DNA of 64,000 nucleotides, taken from Ruminococcus flavefaciens AE3010 (lineage in GTDB: Bacteria > Bacillota > Clostridia > Oscillospirales > Ruminococcaceae). Location of the stretch: the NCBI RefSeq assembly GCF_000526795.1, contig NZ_JAGT01000001.1:581001-645000 (forward strand), written 5' to 3'. Within the stretch, counting starts at the first letter, position 1, and every line of letters begins with the position of its first letter. Positions 1-9,023 of this stretch are shown piece after piece. A program made the translations under genes and the position numbers. The notes below the pieces were generated by a model that made no database searches, had not been told where the DNA came from, and saw only the letters and a program-made list of their open reading frames with translations.

Positions 1-303
1 AATGTTCCACAGTTCAACGTAGGTGATACTGTAAAGGTTCACGTACAGATCAAGGAAGGCGACAAGAGCCGTATTCAGGTTTTCGAGGGAACTGTTATCG
101 CTAAGAAGCACGGCGGTATCAACGAAACATTTACTGTAAGACGTGTTGCTCACGGCTGCGGTATCGAAAGAGTATTCCCACTTCATTCTCCTGTTGTTGA
201 CAAGGTAGAGGTCGTAAGATACGGTAAAGTTCGCAGAGCTAAGCTCTACTATCTCAGAGACCGAGTTGGTAAGGCTGCTAAGGTTAAGGAACAGATCCGC
301 TAA
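1..303 (+). CDS. rplS: 50S ribosomal protein L19 (5' end missing)
   Basis: The reading frame is open from the first base and ends at TAA 301-303, giving 100 residues. The text is typical L19: an early [14 protein letters not shown] segment, then [13 protein letters not shown] and the C-terminal block [20 protein letters not shown]19 sits at the 30S-50S interface. Family members are about 115 residues, so only some 12-15 N-terminal residues lie outside the window. It is followed by two hairpins, the second with a T-run, so the ribosomal operon appears to end here before lepB. Confidence 0.97.
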   Translation, partial: NVPQFNVGDTVKVHVQIKEGDKSRIQVFEGTVIAKKHGGINETFTVRRVAHGCGIERVFPLHSPVVDKVEVVRYGKVRRAKLYYLRDRVGKAAKVKEQIR

Positions 304-315
304 CAGGTTGCAGAC

Positions 316-346
316 TGAGTTCAGCCGAATCAATTCGGCTGACTCA
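316..346 (+). terminator. Stem-loop after rplS
   Basis: An 8-bp stem (322-329 with 334-341) is extended by a 5-bp stem (316-320 with 342-346) across a one-base bulge. The sequence after it is pyrimidine-rich but has no clean T-run, so it may be a processing or attenuating hairpin rather than the main terminator. Confidence 0.5.
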
Positions 347-360
347 TCTTCTTTCCTTGA

Positions 361-381
361 GGGACTTAAAGTCCCTTTTTT
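361..381 (+). terminator. Rho-independent terminator of rplS
   Basis: GGGACT / AGTCCC stem with a 3-base loop, followed directly by six T. It lies 43 bp before the lepB start. Confidence 0.8.
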
Positions 382-424
382 GCTACATTTTCATATTTTT
401 TAAAATAGTCCGGAGGCGGCAAAT

Positions 425-1186
425 ATGGCTGATAAAATAAAAGATTTATCTGAAAATACCGAAGAAGTAATATCCGAAGCTGCTGTTGAAGCTGAAGAAA
501 AAGCAGATGAAGTTTCCGAGGAAACAGCTGAAGCTGCTGAAAAAATCGAAAACGCTTCTGCTGATGAAGATGATATAGATAAGAAAGCTGAGGAAAAGGA
601 GAGCAAGATAGTTGATGATATTCTTGAGATCATCGAATCTACGCTTGTTACTGTATTCGTAATAGTTATGATATTTACATATCTGCTTCACCCTGTAAAT
701 GTTGTGGGAAGATCCATGAACAACACCCTTATGGATAATGACAGGATCTTTATGACAACTATTTACGGTGGTCCGCACTACGGAGATATTATCGTTATCA
801 ACAATGACGAAGCTTATCTTCTCAATGATGACGGAAGCATATATGAAAGAGATATAACAGGTTCATCACTCAAGGAGTGTATAATCAAGAGAGTAATAGC
901 TGAACCCGGACAGACTATCGATATTGACGCAGAAAACGGCAAGGTTATAGTTGACGGCAAGGTGCTTGACGAACCTTACATAAAAGAAACCGTTGATTCG
1001 GACGGAGGAATGTTTGATTTCCCGATCACCGTACCTGATGGATACTATTTCGTAATGGGTGATAACAGAAGAAATTCTTCTGACAGCCGCTGCGGTGATG
1101 TAGGTCTTATAAAGAAAGACCAGATATACGGCAAGGCACTTATCAGATATTCACCTATCAAGGACTTCAAGTTTCTTATTTTCTGA
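425..1186 (+). CDS. lepB: Signal peptidase I
   Basis: This is a type I (S26) leader peptidase that removes signal peptides outside the membrane. The 253 residues begin with about 65 acidic, Ala/Glu-rich residues, then one membrane helix (about 68-90). The catalytic serine is in GRSMNN (Ser97) and the general-base lysine in IIKRVIAEPGQ (Lys155); the C-terminal GDNRRNSSDSR box is intact. The start is set by GGAGG (412-416) 8 bases before ATG 425. The acidic N-terminal extension is longer than usual, since most Gram-positive SipS-type enzymes begin within about 15 residues of the helix. It lies between the L19 terminator and rbgA. Confidence 0.95.
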   Translation: MADKIKDLSENTEEVISEAAVEAEEKADEVSEETAEAAEKIENASADEDDIDKKAEEKESKIVDDILEIIESTLVTVFVIVMIFTYLLHPVNVVGRSMNNTLMDNDRIFMTTIYGGPHYGDIIVINNDEAYLLNDDGSIYERDITGSSLKECIIKRVIAEPGQTIDIDAENGKVIVDGKVLDEPYIKETVDSDGGMFDFPITVPDGYYFVMGDNRRNSSDSRCGDVGLIKKDQIYGKALIRYSPIKDFKFLIF

Positions 1187-1217
1187 TCGTTCACTAAAAA
1201 GCATTCAGGAGGCATTT

Positions 1218-2099
1218 ATGGATAACAGCGATATGAAACAGATCCAGTGGTTTCCTGGGCATATGGCAAAAACAAGACGTCTGATATCTTCAAATCTTTC
1301 TCTTGTTGACGCAGTTGTAGAAATATTGGACGCTCGTACTCCTTTGAGCAGCCGCAACCCTGAAATGGACAAGCTTACAAAAAGCAAGCCGAGAATGGTC
1401 CTGCTCAATAAATGTGATCTTGCCGATGAAAGCACAACACAGCGCTGGATAGATTATTTTAAAAATTGCGGCTGTGCAGCACTGGCTGTTGATTGTAAGT
1501 CAGGAAAAGGACTAAAGTCGATACTTCCTGCTATAAAAAACACAGTTTTAAAAGAGTTAATGGACAAGCGTGCCAAAAACGGCATGACAGGAGCAGCCGT
1601 CCGCCTTATGATAGTTGGTATCCCAAATGTTGGAAAGTCATCTCTTATAAATAAGTTAGCAGGCTCTAAGCGTGCTAAGGTCGAGGACAGACCGGGCGTT
1701 ACACGCACAAAGCAGTGGGTGAAGCTCGATAACAACACTGAGCTGCTGGATATGCCGGGTGTACTGTGGCCTAAGTTTGAAGATCAGAACGTCGCTGTAA
1801 GACTTGCATTTACAGGCGCTATCAGCGATGATATACTCGATATTGAAACTCTGGCAATGAAGCTTCTGGTATTTTTGGCAGAAAGCTATCCCAATTCTGT
1901 TAAAGAACGCTATAAAATAGAATTTTCCGACGATGATACGGGGCTTGAACTCCTTGAAAAGGTCGGAAAAAAACGCGGCATGATGATCTCAGGCGGCGAA
2001 ATAAATACAGAACGAGCTGCAATAACAGTGCTCGATGAATTCAGAAGCGGTAAGCTTGGAAAAATCACTCTTGAAGCACCGCCGCAAAAGGAGCAGTAA
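1218..2099 (+). CDS. rbgA: Ribosome biogenesis GTPase RbgA (YlqF)
   Basis: This is a circularly permuted GTPase needed for late 50S assembly. The G motifs occur in the permuted order: G4 NKCD near residue 63, then G1 GIPNVGKSS near 132-140, then G3 DMPGV. The N-terminus has the family's QWFPGHMAK. The length of 293 residues is normal. A strong AGGAGG sits before ATG 1218. The stop and the rnhB start share one base (TAATG), so rbgA, rnhB and yraN are translationally coupled, an arrangement common in Firmicutes. Confidence 0.95.
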   Translation: MDNSDMKQIQWFPGHMAKTRRLISSNLSLVDAVVEILDARTPLSSRNPEMDKLTKSKPRMVLLNKCDLADESTTQRWIDYFKNCGCAALAVDCKSGKGLKSILPAIKNTVLKELMDKRAKNGMTGAAVRLMIVGIPNVGKSSLINKLAGSKRAKVEDRPGVTRTKQWVKLDNNTELLDMPGVLWPKFEDQNVAVRLAFTGAISDDILDIETLAMKLLVFLAESYPNSVKERYKIEFSDDDTGLELLEKVGKKRGMMISGGEINTERAAITVLDEFRSGKLGKITLEAPPQKEQ

Positions 2100-2716
2100 T
2101 GGCACGAATAGTTCTTCACAAGGAGCTTTTTGACTACGATGCCGAGCTCCGAAAGGAATACCATGTTATCTGCGGAGTCGATGAGGCAGGCAGGGGACCG
2201 CTTGCAGGTGATGTTTATGCCGCTGCGGTTATTCTGAATAACGATGCCCTTATAGACTACCTCAATGACAGCAAGAAGATCTCTGAAAAGCGCAGAGAGC
2301 TTCTTTATGATGAAGTCATAGCAAAAGCCGATGCTTACTGCGTGGCAACAGCAAGCGTGCAGGAAATAGATGAACTGAATATTCTTCAGGCAACAATGCT
2401 GGCTATGAGAAGAGCTGTTGACGGACTTGGAGTTCACCCTGATTTAGCACTTATCGACGGAAACAGACTGCCACAGCTTGAATGCGAGAGCAGATTCGTC
2501 ATACACGGCGATGCGGTATCAGCTTCCATAGCGGCTGCATCTATTCTCGCAAAGGTCTCCCGAGACAGATATATGCGTGAGCTTGACGAAAAGTATCCCG
2601 AGTACTGCTTCTCCCAACACAAAGGCTACGGTACAAAGCTCCATTATGAAAAACTGGCGGAATACGGTGTATCAGATGTTCACCGCAAAACATTCCTGAA
2701 AAAGCTTTATGACTAA
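2099..2716 (+). CDS. rnhB: Ribonuclease HII
   Basis: The enzyme nicks RNA in RNA-DNA hybrids and removes single ribonucleotides from DNA. The catalytic [10 protein letters not shown] box is present (Asp28, Glu29), and the later [18 protein letters not shown] block carries the remaining acidic and helical core. The 205 residues are full length. The 3' end overlaps the yraN start by 8 bases. Confidence 0.96.
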   Translation: MARIVLHKELFDYDAELRKEYHVICGVDEAGRGPLAGDVYAAAVILNNDALIDYLNDSKKISEKRRELLYDEVIAKADAYCVATASVQEIDELNILQATMLAMRRAVDGLGVHPDLALIDGNRLPQLECESRFVIHGDAVSASIAAASILAKVSRDRYMRELDEKYPEYCFSQHKGYGTKLHYEKLAEYGVSDVHRKTFLKKLYD

Positions 2717-3086
2717 AAATGAAATAGGAAAGCTTGGCGAAGAAAGCGTATGTGCTTATCTAACCGAGCGAGGATATAAAATAGCCGCCCGAAACTACAG
2801 GATAAAAGGCGGAGAAATAGATATAATTGCCGAAAACGGCGACTATATCGCATTTGTTGAAGTCAAAGCCAGAAAACCAGACAGCATGGTATCAGGCTTT
2901 GAAGCAGTCAACAACAGAAAACGCGGTCTTATAATAAAAACAGCCGCTGATTATTGCTGTAAGCACCCAAATATGCTGCAGCCGAGATTTGATGTCGCAC
3001 AAGTCATCGTTTCGGCCGGAAAGGTGCTCAGCATTGATTATATAATCAATGCCTATGATACAACAGGCTATAATTTCATATTTTGA
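2709..3086 (+). CDS. yraN: UPF0102 / YraN family nuclease-like protein
   Basis: This is a small protein (125 aa) with the PD-(D/E)XK-like core of UPF0102: [38 protein letters not shown], in which the spaced Asp, Glu and Lys would form the metal site. YraN homologues are widely found next to rnhB but their function is not settled; DNA repair or uptake roles have been suggested. The start is inside rnhB, implying coupled translation. Confidence 0.9.
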   Translation: MTKNEIGKLGEESVCAYLTERGYKIAARNYRIKGGEIDIIAENGDYIAFVEVKARKPDSMVSGFEAVNNRKRGLIIKTAADYCCKHPNMLQPRFDVAQVIVSAGKVLSIDYIINAYDTTGYNFIF

Positions 3087-3098
3087 AAGGTGATAAAT

Positions 3099-4592
3099 AT
3101 GTTCTACAACAGCACAAGAAACAGCGACGTCAAGGTCAGCAGCGCTGAAGCCATTACACAGGGTATTTCAGCAGAGGGCGGACTTTTTGTTCCCGAGAGC
3201 ATACCTCAGCTCACTCTTGACGAAATAAAATCTATCGGCGAAATGAAGTATGCCGACAGAGCTGCTTATGTGTTTGCTAAGTATCTCACTGATTTTACAG
3301 ATGCCGAGATACATTACTGTACCGATAATGCGTACAGCACAAAGAACTTTGAAACAGAAAGCATTGCAGAGATGGCACATCTCTTCGATGGTACATATAT
3401 GCTGGAGCTCTGGCACGGTCCTACCTGTGCATTCAAGGATATGGCGCTCCAGATACTCCCATACTTCCTTACAACATCCGCAAAGAAGATAAAGCTTGAC
3501 AAGAAGATAGTTATTCTTGTTGCTACATCAGGCGATACAGGTAAGGCTGCTCTCGAAGGCTTCAAGGACGTTGAGGGTACTTCTATCCTTGTTTTCTATC
3601 CCGAGGACGGCGTTAGCCCCATGCAGAAGAGACAGATGAAAACTCAGGAGGGCTCAAATGTAGGCGTATGCGCTATCAAGGGCAACTTCGACGACTGCCA
3701 GAACGGCGTTAAGGATATCTTCACTAACGATGATGTAAAGAAAGCACTTGATGAAAAGGGCATGGTTTTCTCAAGCGCAAACTCCATCAACTGGGGACGT
3801 CTTGTTCCACAGGTAGTTTACTATATATCAGCTTATGCTGAGCTTGTCAAGGACGGCGAGATCACTCTCGGCGACAAGATAAACATTGTAGTTCCTACAG
3901 GCAACTTCGGTAATATCCTTGCCGCTTACTATGCAAAGCACATGGGAGTTCCCGTAAACAAGCTTATCTGCGCTTCAAACATCAACAACGTACTCACCGA
4001 CTTTATAAATACAGGCGTTTATGACAGAAACAGACAGTTCTACGCAACTGTTTCACCGTCAATGGATATTCTTATCTCAAGCAACCTTGAAAGACTTCTT
4101 TACCTCATGACAGACAGGAATGACGCTCTGATCCGCGAGTGGTTCGGCAAGCTTGCTTCTGAGGGCAAATATGAAGTAAATGCTGACGTAAAGGCAAAAC
4201 TTGCAGACGAATTTGCAGCAGGCTTCTGTGACGACGCACAGACAAAGGAAACTATCCACTCTATATATGAGAAATATTCATATACCTGCGACACACATAC
4301 AGCTGTTGCAGTCAATGTATATAACAACTATAAGGCATCTACAGGCGATACAACAAAGACTGTTATCGCTTCAACTGCAAGTCCTTACAAGTTCAGCGCT
4401 GCTGTTCTTGAAGCTCTTGAGGGCAAGGTATCAGACATTGATGAATACTCCAAGGTAGACAAGATAGCAGAGCTTTCGGATATTCCTGTACCTTCTGCTC
4501 TGGCTGACCTCAGAAACAAGCCCGAGCGCTTCAACGATATCATAGATAAAGCCGATCAGAAGGATTATGTGCTCAGAACTCTGAGCGAATAA
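3099..4592 (+). CDS. thrC: Threonine synthase
   Basis: This PLP enzyme converts O-phosphohomoserine to threonine. The family opening MFYNSTRN is followed by the PLP-lysine motif HGPTCAFKD (Lys113 from this start) and the phosphate-binding TSGDTGKAA loop; 497 residues is the long clostridial type. A GTG at 3090 would add three residues, but AAAGG(TG) at 3086-3092 is correctly spaced only for ATG 3099. The next gene begins one base after the stop, so the phosphoesterase is probably co-transcribed. Confidence 0.95.
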   Translation: MFYNSTRNSDVKVSSAEAITQGISAEGGLFVPESIPQLTLDEIKSIGEMKYADRAAYVFAKYLTDFTDAEIHYCTDNAYSTKNFETESIAEMAHLFDGTYMLELWHGPTCAFKDMALQILPYFLTTSAKKIKLDKKIVILVATSGDTGKAALEGFKDVEGTSILVFYPEDGVSPMQKRQMKTQEGSNVGVCAIKGNFDDCQNGVKDIFTNDDVKKALDEKGMVFSSANSINWGRLVPQVVYYISAYAELVKDGEITLGDKINIVVPTGNFGNILAAYYAKHMGVPVNKLICASNINNVLTDFINTGVYDRNRQFYATVSPSMDILISSNLERLLYLMTDRNDALIREWFGKLASEGKYEVNADVKAKLADEFAAGFCDDAQTKETIHSIYEKYSYTCDTHTAVAVNVYNNYKASTGDTTKTVIASTASPYKFSAAVLEALEGKVSDIDEYSKVDKIAELSDIPVPSALADLRNKPERFNDIIDKADQKDYVLRTLSE

Positions 4593-4593
4593 G

Positions 4594-5286
4594 ATGAGCT
4601 TATTTGTACTTGCTGATCTTCACCTGTGCAAGGGTGCTCCCGAAAAGACAATGAGTATCTTCAGCGGTTGGGAGAACTATCAGGAACGGATCGAAAAGAA
4701 CTGGCTCGACCTTATAAACGATGATGATACAGTGGTGCTTCCGGGAGATATTTCGTGGGGAATGTCTCTTGCCGAAGCATTGCCTGACTTTCAGTTCATC
4801 AACGAGCTTCCTGGAAAAAAGATAATAATCAAGGGCAACCACGATTATTGGTGGACTACCATGCGAAAAATGGAAGAGTTCCTTTCCTCCGAGAAGCTTG
4901 ATACAATAAAAATACTGCATAATAATCATTATGCATACGAAAAATACGGTATCTGCGGCACAAGAGGCTGGGTCAATATGCCCGGGGAATCTCAGGACGA
5001 AAAAGTCCTGAAAAGGGAAGTACAGAGGCTTGAAACCTCAATAAAGTCCGCAATTGCAGAAGAACTCGAACCTATTGTTTTTCTGCACTATCCGCCTATT
5101 TTTGCTACAAATTTTAATTATGACATACTTGAAGTCCTTTATCGCTACAAGATAAAAGATTGCTACTACGGTCACATTCACGGACGTTCCGCACATGATC
5201 TGTGTGTAAAAAATACTTATGATGATGTGAATTTTCATCTCATTGCAGGCGATTATTTACAATTTATCCCTGAGAAAATCTTATAA
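4594..5286 (+). CDS. Metallophosphoesterase
   Basis: This is a calcineurin-like phosphoesterase of 230 residues. Its two-metal site is spelled out in order by DLHLC, GDISWG, GNHDYWW, HYPP and YGHIHG. The substrate is unknown; homologues are often annotated as serine/threonine phosphatase but this subgroup is uncharacterised. It begins one base after thrC, and is likely translated by readthrough coupling because no separate Shine-Dalgarno is clear. Confidence 0.85.
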   Translation: MSLFVLADLHLCKGAPEKTMSIFSGWENYQERIEKNWLDLINDDDTVVLPGDISWGMSLAEALPDFQFINELPGKKIIIKGNHDYWWTTMRKMEEFLSSEKLDTIKILHNNHYAYEKYGICGTRGWVNMPGESQDEKVLKREVQRLETSIKSAIAEELEPIVFLHYPPIFATNFNYDILEVLYRYKIKDCYYGHIHGRSAHDLCVKNTYDDVNFHLIAGDYLQFIPEKIL

Positions 5287-5336
5287 ATTGTGCATTATAC
5301 AGAAGTGTTGGAAATTAGTAGAAAAAATTTTGGAAA

Positions 5337-5347
5337 TGTGGTATAAT
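5337..5347 (+). promoter_or_regulatory. Extended -10 promoter of tig
   Basis: TATAAT at 5342-5347 is preceded directly by TGG, an extended -10. The -35 region is weak. It lies 40 bp upstream of the trigger factor start, which also has GGAGG at 5373-5377. Confidence 0.6.
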
Positions 5348-5387
5348 ATACCAAGTATGTTATATAAATATTGGAGGACGTATCAAT

Positions 5388-6695
5388 ATGAGTTTAAAAT
5401 CATCAAACAAGACAGATGTGAATACTACAGAGTTAGTAATTTCAATTGACGCAGACGCTTTTGAGGCTGCTGTTGAAAAAGAATATCAGCGTCAGAAGAA
5501 GAATATCCAGATCAGAGGTTTCAGAAAGGGCAAGGTTTCCAGAAAGCTTGCTGAGAGAGAGTTCGGTGAGGGTGCTTTCTATGAGGGCGCTATCAATTCA
5601 CTCCTCGGTCCTGAAATAGATGCAGCTGTTAAGGAGACAGGTCTTGTTCTCGTTGACAGACCTAATGTTGAAGTTACTTCTATCGATAAGGCTCAGGGCG
5701 TTGAGCTCAAGGCTGTATGCGTTACAAAGCCTGAGATCGAGATAGCTGATTATAAGGGAATCAAGGCTCCTAAGGAAGTTAAGGAGATCACTGAGGAAGA
5801 TATTGATAAGCAGATCGACATCATCAGAAAGAAGAACGCTCGTATCGTTTCTGTTGAAGACAGAGCAGCTCAGCTCGACGATGAAGTTATCATTGATTTT
5901 GAGGGATTCTTCGGCGACGAGGCATTTGAAGGCGGCAAGGGCGAGGATCATCCTCTTCGTCTCGGCAGCGGTCAGTTTATCCCCGGATTTGAGGATCAGA
6001 TCGTTGGTCACAACATCGGCGATGAGTTCGATGTAAATGTCAAGTTCCCTGAGGATTATCAGATGACTGATTATGCAGGCAAGGACGCTACATTCAAGTG
6101 CAAGCTCAAGGCTATCAGCTATGAAGAGCTCCCTGAGATCAACGACGATCTCGTTAAGGACGCTACAGAGTTTGAAACAGTAGCAGAATATAAGGACGAC
6201 ATCAAGACAAAGCTTGAGGAAGCTGCTACACAGCAGGCTGAGTCAGGTTTTGAGAACGCTGTTATGGAAGCTCTTATCAGCAAGGTTGACGCTCCTATCC
6301 CGAATTGCATGTATGAGCAGAGAATCGATTCTCTTATGAGATCATTCGAGCAGCAGCTCCAGCAGCAGGGCATGGACATCAAGCTCTACTTCCAGTACAC
6401 CGGAATGGACATGGATTCATTCAGAGAGACATACAGAGACAGAGCTGTAAATGAGGTTAAGCTCAGACTTGCTCTTGAGAAGATCGCTGATCTCGAGAAT
6501 ATCCAGATTTCTGACGAAGAGCTCAACAACAGCCTCGGCGAGATCGCAGCAGCTAATAACATTGACGTTGAAACAGTTAAGAGATTTATCCCTGTTGAGG
6601 ATTATATCACTGATCTCAGAGTTCAGAAGGCTATCGAACTCGTTAAGGAAAATGCTGTAGTAGACAACACTGTTGCTGAAGAAAAGGCTGAATAA
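5388..6695 (+). CDS. tig: Trigger factor (ribosome-associated chaperone, PPIase)
   Basis: This 435-residue protein has the three trigger-factor parts: an N-terminal ribosome-binding domain with the signature GFRKGKVSRK (about residues 43-52; family consensus GFRxGKxP), a central FKBP-type PPIase domain (about 150-245, DDEVIIDFEGFFGDEAFEGG and the GSGQFIPGFEDQ block), and a helical C-terminal chaperone arm. It precedes clpP-clpX, a conserved neighbourhood, but a terminator separates them. Confidence 0.96.
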   Translation: MSLKSSNKTDVNTTELVISIDADAFEAAVEKEYQRQKKNIQIRGFRKGKVSRKLAEREFGEGAFYEGAINSLLGPEIDAAVKETGLVLVDRPNVEVTSIDKAQGVELKAVCVTKPEIEIADYKGIKAPKEVKEITEEDIDKQIDIIRKKNARIVSVEDRAAQLDDEVIIDFEGFFGDEAFEGGKGEDHPLRLGSGQFIPGFEDQIVGHNIGDEFDVNVKFPEDYQMTDYAGKDATFKCKLKAISYEELPEINDDLVKDATEFETVAEYKDDIKTKLEEAATQQAESGFENAVMEALISKVDAPIPNCMYEQRIDSLMRSFEQQLQQQGMDIKLYFQYTGMDMDSFRETYRDRAVNEVKLRLALEKIADLENIQISDEELNNSLGEIAAANNIDVETVKRFIPVEDYITDLRVQKAIELVKENAVVDNTVAEEKAE

Positions 6696-6729
6696 TAGCT
6701 TTTTCGACAATTAATCATAAAAATATCAT

Positions 6730-6763
6730 GTTGTCCCGCAGCTTATGTGGGACAACTGTTTTT
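6730..6763 (+). terminator. Terminator between tig and clpP
   Basis: GTTGTCCC (6730-6737) pairs with GGGACAAC (6749-6756), followed by TGTTTTT. It ends the tig transcript at least partly, 20 bp before clpP. Confidence 0.75.
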
Positions 6764-6782
6764 AAAGAAAGGGCGATAAACT

Positions 6783-7373
6783 ATGAGCGTACTTGTACCT
6801 TATGTCGTAGAACAGACAAGCAGAGGAGAAAGATCATACGATATATATTCCCGTCTGCTCAATGACAGAATAATCATGCTTTCCGATCAGGTCAATGACG
6901 CCACAGCAAGCGTCGTTGTTGCTCAGCTTCTTTATCTTGAAAGTCAGGATTCGGAAAAGGATATTTCACTCTATATAAACAGCCCGGGCGGTTCTGTAAC
7001 CGCAGGAATGGCTATATATGATACTATGAACTACATCAAGTGCGATGTTTCTACAATATGTATCGGTATGGCTGCTTCCATGGGAGCATTCCTGCTTTCT
7101 TCCGGTGCAAAGGGCAAGAGGATCGCTCTTCCCAACAGTGAGATAATGATCCACCAGCCTCTTATCGGCGGCGGTCTCGGCGGTCAGCAGACAGATATTA
7201 TGATCCACGCTAAGAATCTCGAGCGTACAAGAGACAGACTGGAAGAAATAATCGCAAATAATACAGGCAAGACTGTGGAAGAGATACACACAGCTTGTGA
7301 GAGAGACAATTATATGACAGCTCAGGAAGCTCTTGAATTCGGGCTTATCGATAAGGTTATCACAAAAAGGTAG
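6783..7373 (+). CDS. clpP: ATP-dependent Clp protease proteolytic subunit
   Basis: ClpP forms the double-heptamer proteolytic chamber used by ClpX and ClpC. The 196 residues contain the catalytic triad: Ser99 in MAASMGAF, His124 in MIHQPLIGG, and Asp175 in RDNYMT. AGAAAGGG precedes ATG 6783. clpX follows after 10 bases, so the two are one operon, and a ClpC-like partner lies downstream at 9024. Confidence 0.97.
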   Translation: MSVLVPYVVEQTSRGERSYDIYSRLLNDRIIMLSDQVNDATASVVVAQLLYLESQDSEKDISLYINSPGGSVTAGMAIYDTMNYIKCDVSTICIGMAASMGAFLLSSGAKGKRIALPNSEIMIHQPLIGGGLGGQQTDIMIHAKNLERTRDRLEEIIANNTGKTVEEIHTACERDNYMTAQEALEFGLIDKVITKR

Positions 7374-7383
7374 GGGTTTTTAA

Positions 7384-8670
7384 ATGGCTGAAACGTTTAA
7401 ATCGTGCAGCTTTTGCGGCAAAGGGGAAAACAGAGTTCGCAGTATGTTTTCGGCAGGTTCATCTAATATTTGTGATGAATGCGTAACTTACTGCTATGAA
7501 ATGCTCTATGGTTCTGGTGTAGCTAAAGCGCACAGAAAAGCATCAAAAACAGAAAATGATAATGATGTTTCTGCAATGAAACTCATGAAGCCTATGGAGA
7601 TAAAGGCTTTTCTTGATGAATATGTGATCGGACAGGATGATGCGAAAATATCGCTTTCTGTTGCAGTTTACAATCATTACAAGCGCATAATGAGTCAGGA
7701 AAACGACAAGGACCTTTCCGACAAGGACGGTGTTGAGCTCCAGAAGAGCAATGTACTTCTTCTCGGTCCTACAGGCGTCGGCAAGACCTTTCTTGCCCAG
7801 ACTCTTGCAAAGCTTCTTAATGTTCCTTTTGCTATTGCCGATGCAACTACTATAACCGAAGCGGGATATGTCGGTGATGACGTTGAAAACGTTCTTCTCA
7901 GATTGATCCAGGCAGCAGACTTTGATATCAAATCAGCAGAGCGCGGAATCATTTACATTGACGAGATAGATAAGATAGCCAGAAAGTCCGAAAACACGTC
8001 ACTTACACGTGATGTAAGCGGTGAGGGCGTTCAGCAGGCTCTTCTCAAGATCATTGAGGGAACTGTTTCAAATGTTCCTCCTCAGGGCGGCAGAAAGCAC
8101 CCTAATCAGGAGGTTATCCAGATAAACACAAAGAATATCCTGTTTATCTGCGGCGGAGCTTTTGACGGACTTGAAAAGCAGATACAGAAGCGTATAGGAA
8201 AAGCTCCTATCGGCTTCGGCGGAGATATCAATACTCACAATGTTGAGACTGAAAACATCTTCAAAAAAGTCGTTCCGAAGGACCTTGTAAAATTCGGTAT
8301 GGTTCCTGAGTTTGTAGGAAGACTGCCTGTTATATCTGTTCTTGAAGAGCTTGATGAGGCATCACTGGTAAGAATACTTACTGAGCCTAAGAACGCTCTT
8401 ATCAAGCAGTATAAGAAGCTTTTCAGATATGATGATATCGAGCTTGAGATAGACGATGAAGCTCTCATTGAGATCGCTAAGAAAGCTATTGCTCAGAAGA
8501 CAGGTGCAAGAGGACTTCGCTCCATACTTGAATCTATCCTTATGAAAACTATGTTTACCGTTCCGTCTGACGGAAGCATTGCTAAGGTAACTGTTACAGC
8601 TGATTGTGTTATCAATGAAACACAGCCTTTGCTTATCAACAGAAGAAACAAGCTTTTAAAAGCTGAATAA
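7384..8670 (+). CDS. clpX: ATP-dependent Clp protease ATP-binding subunit ClpX
   Basis: This is the AAA+ unfoldase that feeds tagged proteins to ClpP. The N-terminal four-Cys zinc domain (CSFCGKG near 8-14 and CDECV near 30-34) is intact. Walker A GPTGVGKT lies at 128-135, Walker B is in [12 protein letters not shown], and an IGF-type ClpP-binding loop is present (IGFGG). The length is 428 residues. A strong terminator follows. Confidence 0.97.
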   Translation: MAETFKSCSFCGKGENRVRSMFSAGSSNICDECVTYCYEMLYGSGVAKAHRKASKTENDNDVSAMKLMKPMEIKAFLDEYVIGQDDAKISLSVAVYNHYKRIMSQENDKDLSDKDGVELQKSNVLLLGPTGVGKTFLAQTLAKLLNVPFAIADATTITEAGYVGDDVENVLLRLIQAADFDIKSAERGIIYIDEIDKIARKSENTSLTRDVSGEGVQQALLKIIEGTVSNVPPQGGRKHPNQEVIQINTKNILFICGGAFDGLEKQIQKRIGKAPIGFGGDINTHNVETENIFKKVVPKDLVKFGMVPEFVGRLPVISVLEELDEASLVRILTEPKNALIKQYKKLFRYDDIELEIDDEALIEIAKKAIAQKTGARGLRSILESILMKTMFTVPSDGSIAKVTVTADCVINETQPLLINRRNKLLKAE

Positions 8671-8675
8671 ACGAA

Positions 8676-8702
8676 AGGGACTGCATGTGCAGTCCCTTTT
8701 TT
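8676..8702 (+). terminator. Terminator of clpX
   Basis: AGGGACTGCA (8676-8685) pairs with TGCAGTCCCT (8688-8697) and runs into six T. Confidence 0.9.
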
Positions 8703-8709
8703 GCTTGAT

Positions 8710-8856
8710 TTAACAGCCGCAGCCACAGCCGTTATTGCTGCCGCAGTCACCACAGCCGCAGCCATTATTGCCACAGCCCGAAAAGAGGATGATAACGAGA
8801 AGTACTAAGAGAATGATACACCAGCAGTTGTTTCCGCCAAAACATGAATTGCACAT
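8710..8856 (-). CDS. Small Cys/Gly-rich single-pass membrane peptide (48 aa)
   Basis: This is a short minus-strand gene. Read from ATG 8856 to TAA 8710, it encodes MCNSCFGGNNCWC, a hydrophobic helix of about 12 residues (IILLVLLVIILF), then a tail made almost only of Gly, Asn and Cys. There are 11 cysteines in 48 residues, four before and seven after the helix. AGGAG lies 9 bases before the ATG. No family is recognised with certainty; the layout recalls small YjcZ-type hydrophobic sporulation peptides, but the Cys pattern suggests metal binding, disulphides or an RiPP-like precursor. It sits tail-to-tail with clpX and divergent from the ClpC-like gene. Confidence 0.6.
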   Translation of the reverse strand: MCNSCFGGNNCWCIILLVLLVIILFSGCGNNGCGCGDCGSNNGCGCGC

Positions 8857-8977
8857 AATAAAAAGCTCCTTGAATAATGTATTTAAAGCGTTTTCTTCGC
8901 TTTATAGTACATAGTATGCCATAGCAAAAAAAGTGTTACAGTTTTTATTGCAGACGCTGTTTCGACAGTTATCGCGC

Positions 8978-8986
8978 TGATATAAT
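8978..8986 (+). promoter_or_regulatory. Extended -10 promoter of the clpC-like gene
   Basis: TGA-TATAAT at 8978-8986, 38 bp before the ATG. No good -35 lies at the usual distance, which fits an extended -10 promoter. Confidence 0.5.
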
Positions 8987-9023
8987 GGCATAATATATAT
9001 AGAACATTATAAAGGAGCAAGCC

